Source: Pseudoclavibacter sp. AY1F1
Lineage (GTDB): Bacteria > Actinomycetota > Actinomycetes > Actinomycetales > Microbacteriaceae
DNA length: 64,000 nt
Direction: 5' to 3'
NCBI RefSeq assembly: GCF_002931075.1
Contig: NZ_PSTQ01000004.1
Location: 124,001-188,000 of the forward strand
The notes beneath the pieces are model-generated. The model was not told where the DNA came from. It saw only the letters and a list, made by a program, of their open reading frames with translations, and ran no database searches. Positions within the stretch are counted from its first letter, which is position 1. Each line of letters opens with the position of its first letter. The position numbers were made by a program, and so were the translations under genes. Positions 1-10,725 of this stretch are shown here, piece by piece.

Positions 1-852
1 GGAGCCCTGGGTGTGCCAGATCAGGCCACGGTCTTTTTCGGGTTCCGCGCAGCGGGCGACGATCTTGTCGACTGCCACGCGCTGGTGCTCGCGCAGGACC
101 GACTTCTTGGTCTCACCGTCCTCGATGTAGAAGAGGATCCAGTCCTTGAGGGTGCGCAGGAAATCGTGCGGCTCGAAGAACGCCTGAACCGCTGAGCGGT
201 ACTCCTCGTCCTCGGTGTGCTTCCACTTGAAGATGAAGCGACGACTGACGTTCCAGGTCACGCCGTACCAGTACCCGAGCAGGTGCGTGACGTTGTGGAG
301 CTGGGCCTGAGCGAGCAGCTCCGGCGTCTCGATCTCGTACCGACGCAGTTGAGTGATTGACCGAGTCAGCGCGTCGCTATCCTTGGGGTTCTTGTGCTCA
401 ACGATGGACACGGGGATGCCGTTTACCACGAACATGACGTCGGCCCTGTTGCCCTTGCGAACGACCGGATCGATGCGCCACTCCCAGGTGACATGCAGGG
501 CGTTGTTCTCGGGGTGGTCGAAGTCGATGAGGCGGACCGATCGCATCCGGTTCTCGTTCTCATCGCGCCACATGTGCTCGCCACGCATCCACTTGAGCAC
601 GTCCCAGTTGCCCTCGATGCTCGACGTGATCGCTTCGATCGTCTCGATAATCGAACGCGCCTGGTCCTCGCTGAGCCACGGGTTGAGGTCGAGGATCTTT
701 TCCTCAAGCACGTCCGCGAAGAGCATGTTCTGACGTCCGTGCCGAAGAGACTCGGCCTCGAACGGCGTCAGAGGCGTCCAGCCCACCTCGGTGGCGTGGC
801 CAACCATGGGGAACTGAACGGTATTAGCCTCCCCGATTTTGAGCGTGCTCAT
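1..852 (-). CDS. hsdR: Type I restriction enzyme R subunit HsdR, N-terminal part (truncated by window edge)
   Basis: The minus strand reads open from ATG at 852 to the window's left edge, giving about 284 residues and no stop. The N-terminus has the HsdR endonuclease-domain pattern: a segment ending in [11 protein letters not shown] (the PD-(D/E)xK-type E-x-K core) follows RADVMFVVN. The visible part ends at GLIWHTQGS, just before the expected Walker A lysine of the translocase domain. HsdR cleaves unmodified DNA after ATP-driven translocation, in complex with HsdM and HsdS. The start overlaps the hsdS stop by an ATGA junction, so the two are translationally coupled. About three quarters of the gene lies outside the window, so its integrity cannot be judged. 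Confidence 0.9.
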   Translation of the reverse strand, partial: MSTLKIGEANTVQFPMVGHATEVGWTPLTPFEAESLRHGRQNMLFADVLEEKILDLNPWLSEDQARSIIETIEAITSSIEGNWDVLKWMRGEHMWRDENENRMRSVRLIDFDHPENNALHVTWEWRIDPVVRKGNRADVMFVVNGIPVSIVEHKNPKDSDALTRSITQLRRYEIETPELLAQAQLHNVTHLLGYWYGVTWNVSRRFIFKWKHTEDEEYRSAVQAFFEPHDFLRTLKDWILFYIEDGETKKSVLREHQRVAVDKIVARCAEPEKDRGLIWHTQGS

Positions 853-2059
853 ACGAGCGCCTCCTCGAGACCCTGATCTACGTGGGAAAGCATTGACAGG
901 TCGACATCCCTCACATCAATGGCCTCGGACAAGAGACCGTCAGCGAGCGCGGCCAAGAGCTGCTCGAGAACGGCAACGCGTCTGCGATGCACGGCCACCT
1001 TGTGCTCGCCAGCATCCGCCGCCGCCACTACTGCCATCGCCTCGTGAATGTCGGTGGGCCACGCCACCTCGAATGTCTCGACGTCATTCAGGTTGAGCGT
1101 CATCGTCCCATGAGCCGACGGAACGATCTGGCTGAGCATTCGCGCCCTACCGGCGTAGATCGCCGATCGCAGAAGACGTCCGGGGTAGGAACTGTAGGCG
1201 CCCTTGAGGACTAGCGCCTTGACGTCTTGGTTAAAGGCCATCGGGCGTGCGACCGTCGCGACGGGCAAGTCCTTCGCAAGGCCCATCCCTCGGACAAGCA
1301 GCAGTACCGCGCCTTCGGGCGCAAGCCGACTGCCGGCGTCGACGGCGGCCTCGGAGATGTGATCGATCGCGTCGGCAATCACAGGTCGCTTGAGGTCTTT
1401 TCCAGAAACCCAGGGGATTTCCCCAACCCAGAACTCAGGTACCGACTTTCGCGGGGTGCCCCCGCTCCAGATCTCACATAGCTCCGAAATTGTTCGGAGT
1501 TCCCACCCGACGGGAATCGGACCAATCGACGTCTCCTGCATCGCCCCACCGTTGAGTCCAACTCCGAAAGAAACGGAGATCGTAGCGTTCACCAGGTCCT
1601 CAGCCGCACGCAAGGTACGCGTCTCAAGCTCAACCGCAGACGACAGACAGTCAAGCACTCGCGCAATATCCACTTGGGTGGATGGCGGCGGCACTCGGAC
1701 AGGAATCGAGTAGGCATCAGCTCTGTTCAAGCCGGGCACAGCACTGTGGCTGTTCAACTTCGTAAGGCCACTCGCTCCCAGCAGGTGATAGAGATATCTC
1801 CAATCCAGACCGCTCCTATTCTTCACGTAGTAGGTCGTATCGATCGGCCAGAATCTTTCGCTCGAGTACACCACCTCTCCGACAGACCCCTTTCGGCCCA
1901 CGATGATTCCGGGACCATCGATGAGTCCGACATCGTGCACGCCGACCGGCCCGTTTGAGCCGTAAACGACGAAATCGCCCGGAGCGCGCACATGAGCGGG
2001 GAGGGCCTTGCCGTACAACAGCTCAATCTCTCCGCCAAGAGTGGAATCTCGCCATTTAC

Positions 2060-2063
<4 letters not shown>
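849..2063 (-). CDS. hsdS: Type I restriction-modification specificity subunit HsdS
   Basis: This 404-residue protein fits the usual HsdS length. It has two target-recognition halves. The first begins near [22 protein letters not shown] and the second near [21 protein letters not shown], each followed by an alpha-helical conserved region. HsdS chooses the bipartite DNA target for both methylation and cleavage. The GTG start overlaps the hsdM TGA stop (GTGA), and the 3' end overlaps hsdR. The two target-recognition domains are too divergent for me to predict the recognition sequence. Both halves look complete, so the specificity subunit is probably functional. Confidence 0.9.
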
Positions 2064-3889
<1,826 letters not shown>

Positions 3890-3895
3890 GTTTGC

Positions 3896-3908
3896 TATCT
3901 TTGCGATA
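3896..3908. promoter_or_regulatory. Short palindrome upstream of the HTH-HsdM start, candidate operator
   Basis: TATC-tttgc-GATA is an inverted repeat ending 7 nt upstream of the chosen hsdM start. TTTGC also occurs as a direct repeat 9 bp apart (3891 and 3900). The arms are only 4 bp, so this may be chance. It is noted because HsdM carries an XRE-type DNA-binding domain. Confidence 0.25.
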
Positions 3909-4080
3909 TGACAACTCGGCGTCAAGTGCTCATCCGAATCGGCGCGCCTCCCGCTCGAGCACGACCGCTGCGGCGCCTCGCGCACCGCCTTGTCGGGCCG
4001 CCCCCTTTGGGCAACGTTGTCAGTATGAGTCCATTCTGCCCTTGCTCAAACCTGGGCCAGGCAAGGCGAAAGTGGGGACC

Positions 4081-5172
4081 ATGAGCAGACTTCCGCGCCC
4101 CTTGGACAAGTTCATGGCAAACTTCCACGAAGCAGCAGACGGCACCCTCCTGGTCGACTGGAACGAGCAGCCGCGTTTCAAGCAGCTGGCAGGTCTAGCC
4201 AAGCGACATGGTCGGATCCCTGACGGGTGGGAGATTACCTTCGCGCGACACGAGGAGGGGAAGTCTGTCCGCTTAGCGGTTCGCCTCGGCCCTCTGCCCG
4301 AGTGGCAGACGCGCGTGCTCGACGCGATTCCTGTCCCCGCGCGGCTAACGGACCCAAACGATGTCACGCAGGCACTTTCCGCGAGCGACACGTTCACTAT
4401 TCAAGGCAATACTGCTCGACATCGAGCGCTCCGACTCATGCAGGCGCTCGTCGAAGCAGCCAGGAGCGAGGGTTTCTCGGCCCGGGCGGTCATCGGCAAG
4501 AAGCTGAACTGGAGTGGTGACGTTCGACGCGACGAAGTGGAGTTCGCCACTGGAGCCCACCGATTCCAGCTCTGGTTTCGGCAGCCGATCGACAAGGTGC
4601 CCCACGAGCCCAGCGAGCGGGAGACCACCCGTGCGAAGCGCGGCTACTTGTTTCCAGACTTCGACGAGGTGCCGAGCGAGAACCTGACGCTCAAGCTCGA
4701 GGGGCAGGGAGAGCAGTTTTGGGCGTCGTCCTGGTCGGACGCTGCTCCCGAGGAGGAAGGCCCGCGACTCGAAGACCATCTTGCACAGGTCCTCGAGGAG
4801 ATGAAACTCCGCTGCAACCAACTCACTGCGGCTCAGGAAGAAGCCGACCGCGTCCATGATGAAAAGGAAAGGCAGCGACGCCACGACGAGGTCTTGGCTC
4901 GCGCTTCATTCCGAGCAGCGTTCCTAACCGAAGCGATGCAGGAGCAGGCCGAACACTGGCAGGAGGCAAGGAGGCTGCGCGCTTACGCGAGCGCAATCCG
5001 CAAGAACGTTGAGACAGATCGAAGTCGCGGTGAAGCAGCACTCGAGTGGGCGCGTGAAATCGAACAGGAGGCTGATCGAATCGATCCGCTCATTCAGGGT
5101 GCGCAGGCGCCACGCATACCCGAGCCGAGTTACACCCAGCTGCAGGAGCACACGCCCAGGCCGCAGTGGTGA
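4081..5172 (+). CDS. Unknown protein with C-terminal coiled coil
   Basis: ATG at 4081 gives 363 aa. An upstream in-frame ATG at 3859 would run across the hsdM 5' end and gives poor composition. I do not recognise the family. Residues 1-220 are globular alpha/beta (PLDKFMANFHEAADGTLLVDW near the start). Residues about 225-340 are a charged helix, rich in E, R, Q and K with few prolines, that should form a long coiled coil. No signal peptide or membrane segment is present. It is divergent from hsdM and convergent with the next gene, only 1 bp between stops. It may be restriction-island cargo, but no function can be assigned. Confidence 0.6.
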   Translation: MSRLPRPLDKFMANFHEAADGTLLVDWNEQPRFKQLAGLAKRHGRIPDGWEITFARHEEGKSVRLAVRLGPLPEWQTRVLDAIPVPARLTDPNDVTQALSASDTFTIQGNTARHRALRLMQALVEAARSEGFSARAVIGKKLNWSGDVRRDEVEFATGAHRFQLWFRQPIDKVPHEPSERETTRAKRGYLFPDFDEVPSENLTLKLEGQGEQFWASSWSDAAPEEEGPRLEDHLAQVLEEMKLRCNQLTAAQEEADRVHDEKERQRRHDEVLARASFRAAFLTEAMQEQAEHWQEARRLRAYASAIRKNVETDRSRGEAALEWAREIEQEADRIDPLIQGAQAPRIPEPSYTQLQEHTPRPQW

Positions 5173-5173
5173 G

Positions 5174-6097
5174 TTAGCCCCACCGTCTGGGCCGGTTGAC
5201 GTACTGAACCGGGATCTCGTCTGGGCGCAGCGGCCGGTTGACGACGCTGCGGTAGTTCCACGGGGTGATGCGCCCTTCTTCGAGCTCTCGCTCGAGGAGC
5301 CACGCAGCCTGCGTATGCTCGAGACGTTGTAGCTGGTTGATGACCTGCGTAGTGACCTCGGTCAGCCGGAGCACCTCCGCCTCGGCCGCCGCCAATCGCT
5401 CGTACAGAGTCACGGCCCGGTGACCGCACCACGCCCGCAGCAACTCATGGAGCGGGCGATCGCGCTGCTGGTACTGCTCGAACTCCCATTCTGGGGAGGT
5501 GCCGCGTCTCTCGTTGATGGTGGAGTCACGAAACTCGCGACCGTACTTGCTCCGCGTCTTGCACTCTCGCTCGTCAAGGTCGACCCACTCAAGGAATGGA
5601 GCAGGGCGCTTGGACGCTAGGGTTTCTGCGACCGCTAGCGTGCCTTTCGGAGATAAGTAAAGCCCCTCATCGGTCTCGAACGAGGGCAGCTCTTGCGTGA
5701 TCGTCTCGAGCGCGCTTGCTCCGATGATCTGCTCGAACGCCGCCCGATCACGGATGCGCGTCGTCCACTTGACGGGCTTTGACTCGATGCTGGCGACTTC
5801 ACCGGCGATGAGCTCGTCGAAGACCATATAACAGGCGGAATCTTCGCCCTCGGTCAGCTCGAGATCTCGGAGCCGATCCCAGTTGGCCATGAGCTCGTCG
5901 TACTCGACGACCGATGACCACGGTCCACGAAGTCGAACACCCGGCACGGACAATTCCCGTTCCTCGTCCTCAGCAGCGTTGAGGAACACGATGCGGTAGC
6001 GCACCGGACGTTTCGCCTCCTCAACCGCGAGGAGCTGCACGCGTTGTGACGCGTCCGTGTCTTTAGCCCGATAGATCAACTCGTCACCGATTCGCAT
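5174..6097 (-). CDS. Unknown soluble protein
   Basis: This 307-aa protein starts with ATG at 6097, with no clear ribosome-binding site. The N-terminal 60 residues look like a small beta-barrel (MRIGDELIYRAKDTDASQRVQLL, then VRYRIVFLN). The middle is mixed and the C-terminus is helical (RLAAAEAEVLRLTEVTTQVINQLQRLEHTQAAW), compatible with a short coiled coil. No known catalytic motif or membrane segment is visible. It converges on the 363-aa gene and is divergent from lsr2, with a 124-bp shared upstream region. Function unknown. The beta-barrel-like start might bind nucleic acid, but that is a guess. Confidence 0.6.
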   Translation of the reverse strand: MRIGDELIYRAKDTDASQRVQLLAVEEAKRPVRYRIVFLNAAEDEERELSVPGVRLRGPWSSVVEYDELMANWDRLRDLELTEGEDSACYMVFDELIAGEVASIESKPVKWTTRIRDRAAFEQIIGASALETITQELPSFETDEGLYLSPKGTLAVAETLASKRPAPFLEWVDLDERECKTRSKYGREFRDSTINERRGTSPEWEFEQYQQRDRPLHELLRAWCGHRAVTLYERLAAAEAEVLRLTEVTTQVINQLQRLEHTQAAWLLERELEEGRITPWNYRSVVNRPLRPDEIPVQYVNRPRRWG

Positions 6098-6221
6098 GTC
6101 GCGAGTCTACGAAACGCGCGCGGCTCGGATACGTCGCCCAGGTTTTCGCTCGCGTCCGCTCTACGCTGCTGTTAGCCCTCTGTGCTCTGAGGAACATCTT
6201 TCGTCTGAACAAAGGAATCCC

Positions 6222-6560
6222 GTGGCTCGCAAAGTTATCTACCAGCTCATCGACGACATAGACCAGACCGAACTCGCCGAGGGAGAAGGAGAGACGGTTA
6301 GTTTCGGCCTCGACGGAAAGTCGTACGAGATCGACCTGAACAGCAAGAACGCGACCAAACTTCGCAGCCAGTTGAATCGCTACGTCGAAGCCGCCCGACA
6401 AGCGAAGCCCGCGACAACCGGTACGACGTCCACGAACGCACGCAAGCGCCCCGATCTTGCACAGATCCGAGCCTGGGCGCGCGAGAACGGTCACCAAGTT
6501 TCTGAGCGGGGCCGCGTCGCCTCGGAGATCATCAAACGCTACGAGAACCATGTGGGCTAG
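6222..6560 (+). CDS. lsr2: Lsr2 family nucleoid-associated xenogeneic silencer
   Basis: GTG at 6222 with AAAGGA 5 bp upstream gives 112 aa, the usual Lsr2 length; reading from 6096 would add 42 unlikely residues. The N-terminal dimerisation domain is clear (VIYQLIDDIDQTELAEGEGETVSFGLDG, then YEIDLNSKNATKLRSQL). The C-terminal DNA-binding domain has IRAWARENGHQVSERGRVASEII. In typical Lsr2 the AT-hook-like R-G-R sits in this region, and here SERGRV keeps R-G-R. Lsr2 binds AT-rich minor grooves and silences transferred DNA. It lies just before a lower-GC biosynthetic cluster, so it may silence that cluster, or be cargo of the mobile element. Confidence 0.93.
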   Translation: MARKVIYQLIDDIDQTELAEGEGETVSFGLDGKSYEIDLNSKNATKLRSQLNRYVEAARQAKPATTGTTSTNARKRPDLAQIRAWARENGHQVSERGRVASEIIKRYENHVG

Positions 6561-6613
6561 CCTGGCGACTGCAGAACCAATCTGGGCATCTCGCTCAACA
6601 ACGCTGTTGCACT

Positions 6614-7054
6614 TCAGACCAGCAGAGATGTACAGCCCCAGGAGCAATGAGCCAGTCGGTCAGAGGACGCACAAGCGTTCTCGTCACGGGCCTTGCGGCT
6701 AAACTTAGCGGCTTCCAAGATGAGACCATAGACCTGCATCGACAATCGATTCGTCGGACACCCAATCGCGAACAGGTAAAAGGGCACTAATTCTCTGACA
6801 TGTAACGATTGCAGCATGAGCTTTCTTGCATCGACCAAGTTGTTGCTGGCGAAACCCACTACAAAACACGCGAAATCTCCGAGGGCTATCTCCGATTCAG
6901 GACACTTCAGCATGGAGATAGGCAAAAATGTAGTTAGTGACCGATCTACAACCCGACGCCCCAACGCACTGACACCGAGTCCAGCTTGAAGGCGAGGCGA
7001 ACCGATCACCTTAGCTTCTCGGAGCGAGGACAACTCAAAAGTACGAAGATTCAA
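6614..7054 (-). CDS. Doubtful ORF at the cluster edge, possible remnant
   Basis: A 146-codon frame with a TTG start fills most of the 578-bp space between lsr2 and the next gene. Its composition is protein-like, with hydrophobic stretches (LGDFACFVVGFASNNLVDARKLML), but there is no good ribosome-binding site and I recognise no family. The region could instead be non-coding, holding the promoter of the 7139 gene. Treat as unproven. Confidence 0.2.
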   Translation of the reverse strand: MNLRTFELSSLREAKVIGSPRLQAGLGVSALGRRVVDRSLTTFLPISMLKCPESEIALGDFACFVVGFASNNLVDARKLMLQSLHVRELVPFYLFAIGCPTNRLSMQVYGLILEAAKFSRKARDENACASSDRLAHCSWGCTSLLV

Positions 7055-7138
7055 CAGAAGTTGCAGCTCTCAGCCGACAACTCCACTCGTGATCTCAAAC
7101 GCAATACTTTCCAACACACATAGAACGGGGCACAGAAA

Positions 7139-7897
7139 GTGGGAATAAATTGGGACGAACAAGCACAACAGTTCTCAAGCGATCACTATAGAACCACTCG
7201 CGGCCAGACCCGGCTCCTCGTACTCTTGGACCAGGTTGAATCGGTTCTGCCGTCATTCCCAATATCAATCATCGACGTGGGTAGCGGACCAGGGCACCTC
7301 GCGATCGAAATGGCCAAGCGTGGCCATTTCGTAACATGCATCGAACCGTCATCCAGCATGCGCACCATCATGCGAGAAACCCTAGATAATTGCCCGAAGG
7401 CTGTAACCGACCGCATCCATTTACTGGACGCGAACCTCCAGGGTGCTAGTCAAGCCGTAGGCGGACAAGGCTACGACCTAGTAATGTGTCACGCCGTCCT
7501 CATGTATCTGCCGGATCTAGCGAGCTCAATCACCGCTCTTACGGGACTTATGAACAAGACCGGGAGACTATCAGTGGTTACGCGAAACAAGGCAGCCCAA
7601 GTGTTTAAATATGCAGAAAGAAGCGATTGGAACTCCGTGCTTGGCGCGCTCCGGGGTGAGAGAAGCGAGCACCCTCTGCACCGGGCGCACGCAATACAGG
7701 AACTCCAGGAAGAACTTGACAGAAACGACCTGGACCTCGATATATGGTACGGCGTTCGCACTTTCACAGAAAGCTACGCAGACGACACGCTGGGGCAACC
7801 GGACGAAGAGTTGCTCGCTGCTGAAATCATGGCCGCCAAGATGAGCCCCTATCGCGACATCAGCCATCTAATTCATCTCATGGCCAGAAGACGATAG
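7139..7897 (+). CDS. Class I SAM-dependent methyltransferase, CmoM-like
   Basis: GTG start, 252 aa. The Rossmann-type SAM-binding motif is IIDVGSGPGHLAIEMAKRGH (residues about 43-62), with the acidic post-II residue in CIEPS and a motif IV region DLVMCHAVLMYLPD. The overall pattern (FSSDHYRTTRGQTR near the start, GVRTFTES and LIHLMARR at the end) resembles CmoM, which methylates tRNA 5-carboxymethoxyuridine. Here it flanks a natural-product cluster and is transcribed toward it, so a tailoring role on the product, for example an N- or carboxyl-methylation, is possible. The ribosome-binding site is weak. It is convergent with the ATP-grasp gene, 84 bp apart. Confidence 0.75.
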   Translation: MGINWDEQAQQFSSDHYRTTRGQTRLLVLLDQVESVLPSFPISIIDVGSGPGHLAIEMAKRGHFVTCIEPSSSMRTIMRETLDNCPKAVTDRIHLLDANLQGASQAVGGQGYDLVMCHAVLMYLPDLASSITALTGLMNKTGRLSVVTRNKAAQVFKYAERSDWNSVLGALRGERSEHPLHRAHAIQELQEELDRNDLDLDIWYGVRTFTESYADDTLGQPDEELLAAEIMAAKMSPYRDISHLIHLMARRR

Positions 7898-7981
7898 CTT
7901 CGACGCGAACTCAAACGACACACACCTATCCCACGCAGAAAGCGGCAAGTCAACTACGGAATACAGCGACACGAAGAGTAA

Positions 7982-9301
7982 TCACCGACTCGATAGTGAT
8001 TCAGCCAAGCTGTCCCGTACGACGAGAGCTGATCCCTCATCACGCTCCGCGACGCAGAAGACGGACGAAGAATGGCGTTCACTAAAGGGAAGTGTCAAGA
8101 TCACACCCGTGCAGGAGTCCGCATTGTAAGCCAGACCAAGAGCGTCGACCAGATCGATCATCTCCACAAAAGACTGAATGTGCCAGTCCTCACTCCAGAC
8201 AAACTCACAAACCACTCCGGAGAACTGGGCCGGTCCCTCCTCGAGTAAATTCAAGACACCTTGATGAACATGTGTCGAACCGGTAATCTGCGCATTGATC
8301 TCAGTGAATGTAACCTTTGATTCTTGGTCCACGACTGCGTCGCAGCTAGCGTGCCCTCGGTAGCCCATAGAGAACAAAACCCTGGAAAGCTCCACAGCAC
8401 CTTCATGTAGATCTTCAAACCAAGGCTCACGAGAGCTCAACGGGATAACTTGACGACTAGGAGCGGGATCATAAACCATTAATCCGGAACCGTTAATTTC
8501 AATACCACGATCGGATATGTCCGTTTCGACGTATACCGAAAGAGAATCACGGACAACCCCCTCAACAACGACCATTTCCCTAGAACCGAAGCTAGCCCAG
8601 TCCCATCGTTCACTGACGTAATCCTCCACGCTCTGCTCGACATCAGAAAGTACTCGCACCGACAACGAGCCAACAGAATCCGACAACGAACTGTCGGCCC
8701 TGCAGATTATCTCATTGCCGCTAGCGGCAGTGTCGAATACTCGTTTAACCATGCAAGCGCTACCTGGTTCCGAGAGTAGCAATTTAATTGCCCAGGACAT
8801 CTCTCCAGAGTCAGCACAAACAAAACCGTCACTCGCAGCAACGCCACTACTCGCAGCGATCTGTCGAAATGTTGCTTTACTATTTGCGTTGACTCCGCCG
8901 CCTTGCGCAACAAAATCGTAGCCCTGCATAAGATTCTCAACTCCACACATGAGCGCCACATGAGCCACGTCATTGGATGGCCAGAGACTCCAGACTCGAT
9001 CCACAGGCCTATGCTCAAGAACATCCTTAAGATGGTTCACAAAGACGGAATTCCTTAACCGGTCACCTGTCATCAACCTGTAGCCGGAGGATCCCGGTGG
9101 CGGGACCACTAATGTGAGTGACGCGCTTGGGATACCACGGAGCGAACACACATACTCCAAAAACTCTCGATCATGCTCCGCCGGAAGGACCACGATATCG
9201 TCGGGTTCTACGAGCCAGAAAACTCTCTGAGCCCAGACCGAGATATCACGCCTGGAGTAGAATCGCGGATCGAAATCATTCGCAAAAACTAGACTTGACA
9301 T
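7982..9301 (-). CDS. ATP-grasp peptide ligase, PGM1-like (pheganomycin-type)
   Basis: ATG at 9301 with GGAG upstream gives 439 aa. The order fits preATP-grasp plus ATP-grasp: an N-terminal Rossmann-like part (VWAQRVFWLVEPDDIVVLP), a nucleotide-binding lysine region (ACMVKRVFDTAASGNEI), acidic residues for Mg (MVVVEGVV) and a C-terminal FTEINAQITGSTHVHQGV, where E and N should bind Mg-ATP. In pheganomycin biosynthesis PGM1 activates a guanidino-arylglycine carboxylate as acyl phosphate and joins it to the N-terminus of a ribosomal peptide. The same cluster here encodes the arylglycine pathway and a short peptide, so that role is inferred with fair confidence. It is the last gene of the downstream block. 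Confidence 0.85.
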   Translation of the reverse strand: MSSLVFANDFDPRFYSRRDISVWAQRVFWLVEPDDIVVLPAEHDREFLEYVCSLRGIPSASLTLVVPPPGSSGYRLMTGDRLRNSVFVNHLKDVLEHRPVDRVWSLWPSNDVAHVALMCGVENLMQGYDFVAQGGGVNANSKATFRQIAASSGVAASDGFVCADSGEMSWAIKLLLSEPGSACMVKRVFDTAASGNEIICRADSSLSDSVGSLSVRVLSDVEQSVEDYVSERWDWASFGSREMVVVEGVVRDSLSVYVETDISDRGIEINGSGLMVYDPAPSRQVIPLSSREPWFEDLHEGAVELSRVLFSMGYRGHASCDAVVDQESKVTFTEINAQITGSTHVHQGVLNLLEEGPAQFSGVVCEFVWSEDWHIQSFVEMIDLVDALGLAYNADSCTGVILTLPFSERHSSSVFCVAERDEGSALVVRDSLAESLSSR

Positions 9302-9444
9302 ACTAACTCCATAACTGCCAGAACCCAATCCCCACCATCCACCACAACCGAGAGGCCGTGGCGCAAGAGCGCCGCGAGGTAACTCGCCTGGTTTGATGCC
9401 ACAGAACCTGCGTCAGCTTAGCGATGTGTAGGAGAATGGCCAGA

Positions 9445-10674
9445 TCAGACCGAATCCGACTCCAGCTTGTAATCACGAACTGCCGGAATAGCAAAATAAG
9501 TACAAGCAACTACAGCAAGTGCAGCCAGAGCACCCCCAATTATGCTCGGTCCAAGGCCGAGTAGGCTAGCCGATACTCCACCACGGAAGTTTCCGAGCTC
9601 CGGACCCGCGACGCCTACCACCTGCTCAACAGCGCTCACCCGGCCACGTAGCTCATCGGGCGTGGACAGCTGAATCATCGTTCCACGCGTTACAACGGCC
9701 ACCATGTCGGCTGCACCCGCTAAGGCCAGTAATGCCACCGTGCCGGCAAGACCAACAGGCAAGGCCAGGGCTCCCAAACACGCTATCCAAACAACAGCGC
9801 TCACGATCTGCAGAATACCCATTCTACGCACCCTCGAGTACAGACCCGAGAACGCTCCCGCCACGACGCCACCAAGCGCAATTGAACTAAGCAAGACGCC
9901 AAGCATGTCCGGTGAATTGAGAAAACGCTCAGCATTCAGCAAAGGCAACACAGCGATCGGCATAACCAGAATCGTCGCGAACGCATCGATCAGAAAGGAC
10001 CCCAGCAGGACAGGACGTTTACGTACCTCAGCGATACCCGCAAAAACACTCTGAAGGTTGAACTTCCGCACAGAGATCTCGGGCGGAATAGACGGAAGGC
10101 TCCATATTCCGAGCAGTGCAAGCGTAAACCCTACTACTTCCACACCGTAAGTCACCCCCAGCCCGAAAGTAGCAATCAGCACTCCTCCAAGGACTGGCCC
10201 GAGGAGCATTGCAACTTGGAATGAGAGTTGAGTCAGGGCATACCCTGCCGAAAGCACTCGATCCGGCAGAATCCGCGGAAGTACACTCCGTCGAGCTGGT
10301 CCTCCAGCAGACGTGAAGCATGTCTGCACAAAGACGATAGCAAGAAGTAGAGCGATAGAATTCAGCTCCAGAAACGCCTGCAGTACAAGAACGAGAGACG
10401 CTATAACAGCGCCTAAAGTCGTGACGGAAATGACCACTCGTCTATCAAAATTGTCAGCCAACCAGCCACCGATCATGCCCAGCACAATCATCGGGACAGC
10501 AGTCACAAGGGCTAGAACTCCAACCCAAAAAGCATCACCAGTCATGTCCCAGATCTGGAAAAGAACTGCAACGTTGGTCATCTGACGTGCTAGAGACTGG
10601 GCAGAAGTCCCTGCCCAGAAAAGCCTGAATGAACGGGAGACGCGTAACGGACTCAAATCAATAATGCTTCTCAT
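9445..10674 (-). CDS. MFS exporter (EntS/MFS_3-like)
   Basis: A 409-aa membrane protein with about 12 predicted hydrophobic segments. It starts FRLFWAGTSAQSLARQMTNVAVLFQIWD and has the MFS loop 2-3 motif (GGWLADNFDRRVV), both typical of the enterobactin-exporter-like group. A strong AGGAGG lies just upstream of the ATG. It sits between the 2-oxoglutarate oxygenase and ATP-grasp genes in one direction, so it most likely exports the finished peptide and may give self-resistance. A 143-bp gap before the ATP-grasp gene shows no clear terminator. Confidence 0.88.
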   Translation of the reverse strand: MRSIIDLSPLRVSRSFRLFWAGTSAQSLARQMTNVAVLFQIWDMTGDAFWVGVLALVTAVPMIVLGMIGGWLADNFDRRVVISVTTLGAVIASLVLVLQAFLELNSIALLLAIVFVQTCFTSAGGPARRSVLPRILPDRVLSAGYALTQLSFQVAMLLGPVLGGVLIATFGLGVTYGVEVVGFTLALLGIWSLPSIPPEISVRKFNLQSVFAGIAEVRKRPVLLGSFLIDAFATILVMPIAVLPLLNAERFLNSPDMLGVLLSSIALGGVVAGAFSGLYSRVRRMGILQIVSAVVWIACLGALALPVGLAGTVALLALAGAADMVAVVTRGTMIQLSTPDELRGRVSAVEQVVGVAGPELGNFRGGVSASLLGLGPSIIGGALAALAVVACTYFAIPAVRDYKLESDSV

Positions 10675-10725
10675 CGGCGCCTCCTAAGACAACCACAAAC
10701 AACGACCCACTCAGGACGACAAACC

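Noticed and set aside
3890-3985. N-terminal extension of HsdM to 3985
   Set aside because: The added residues have no domain character, and the HTH begins just after the ATG at 3889.
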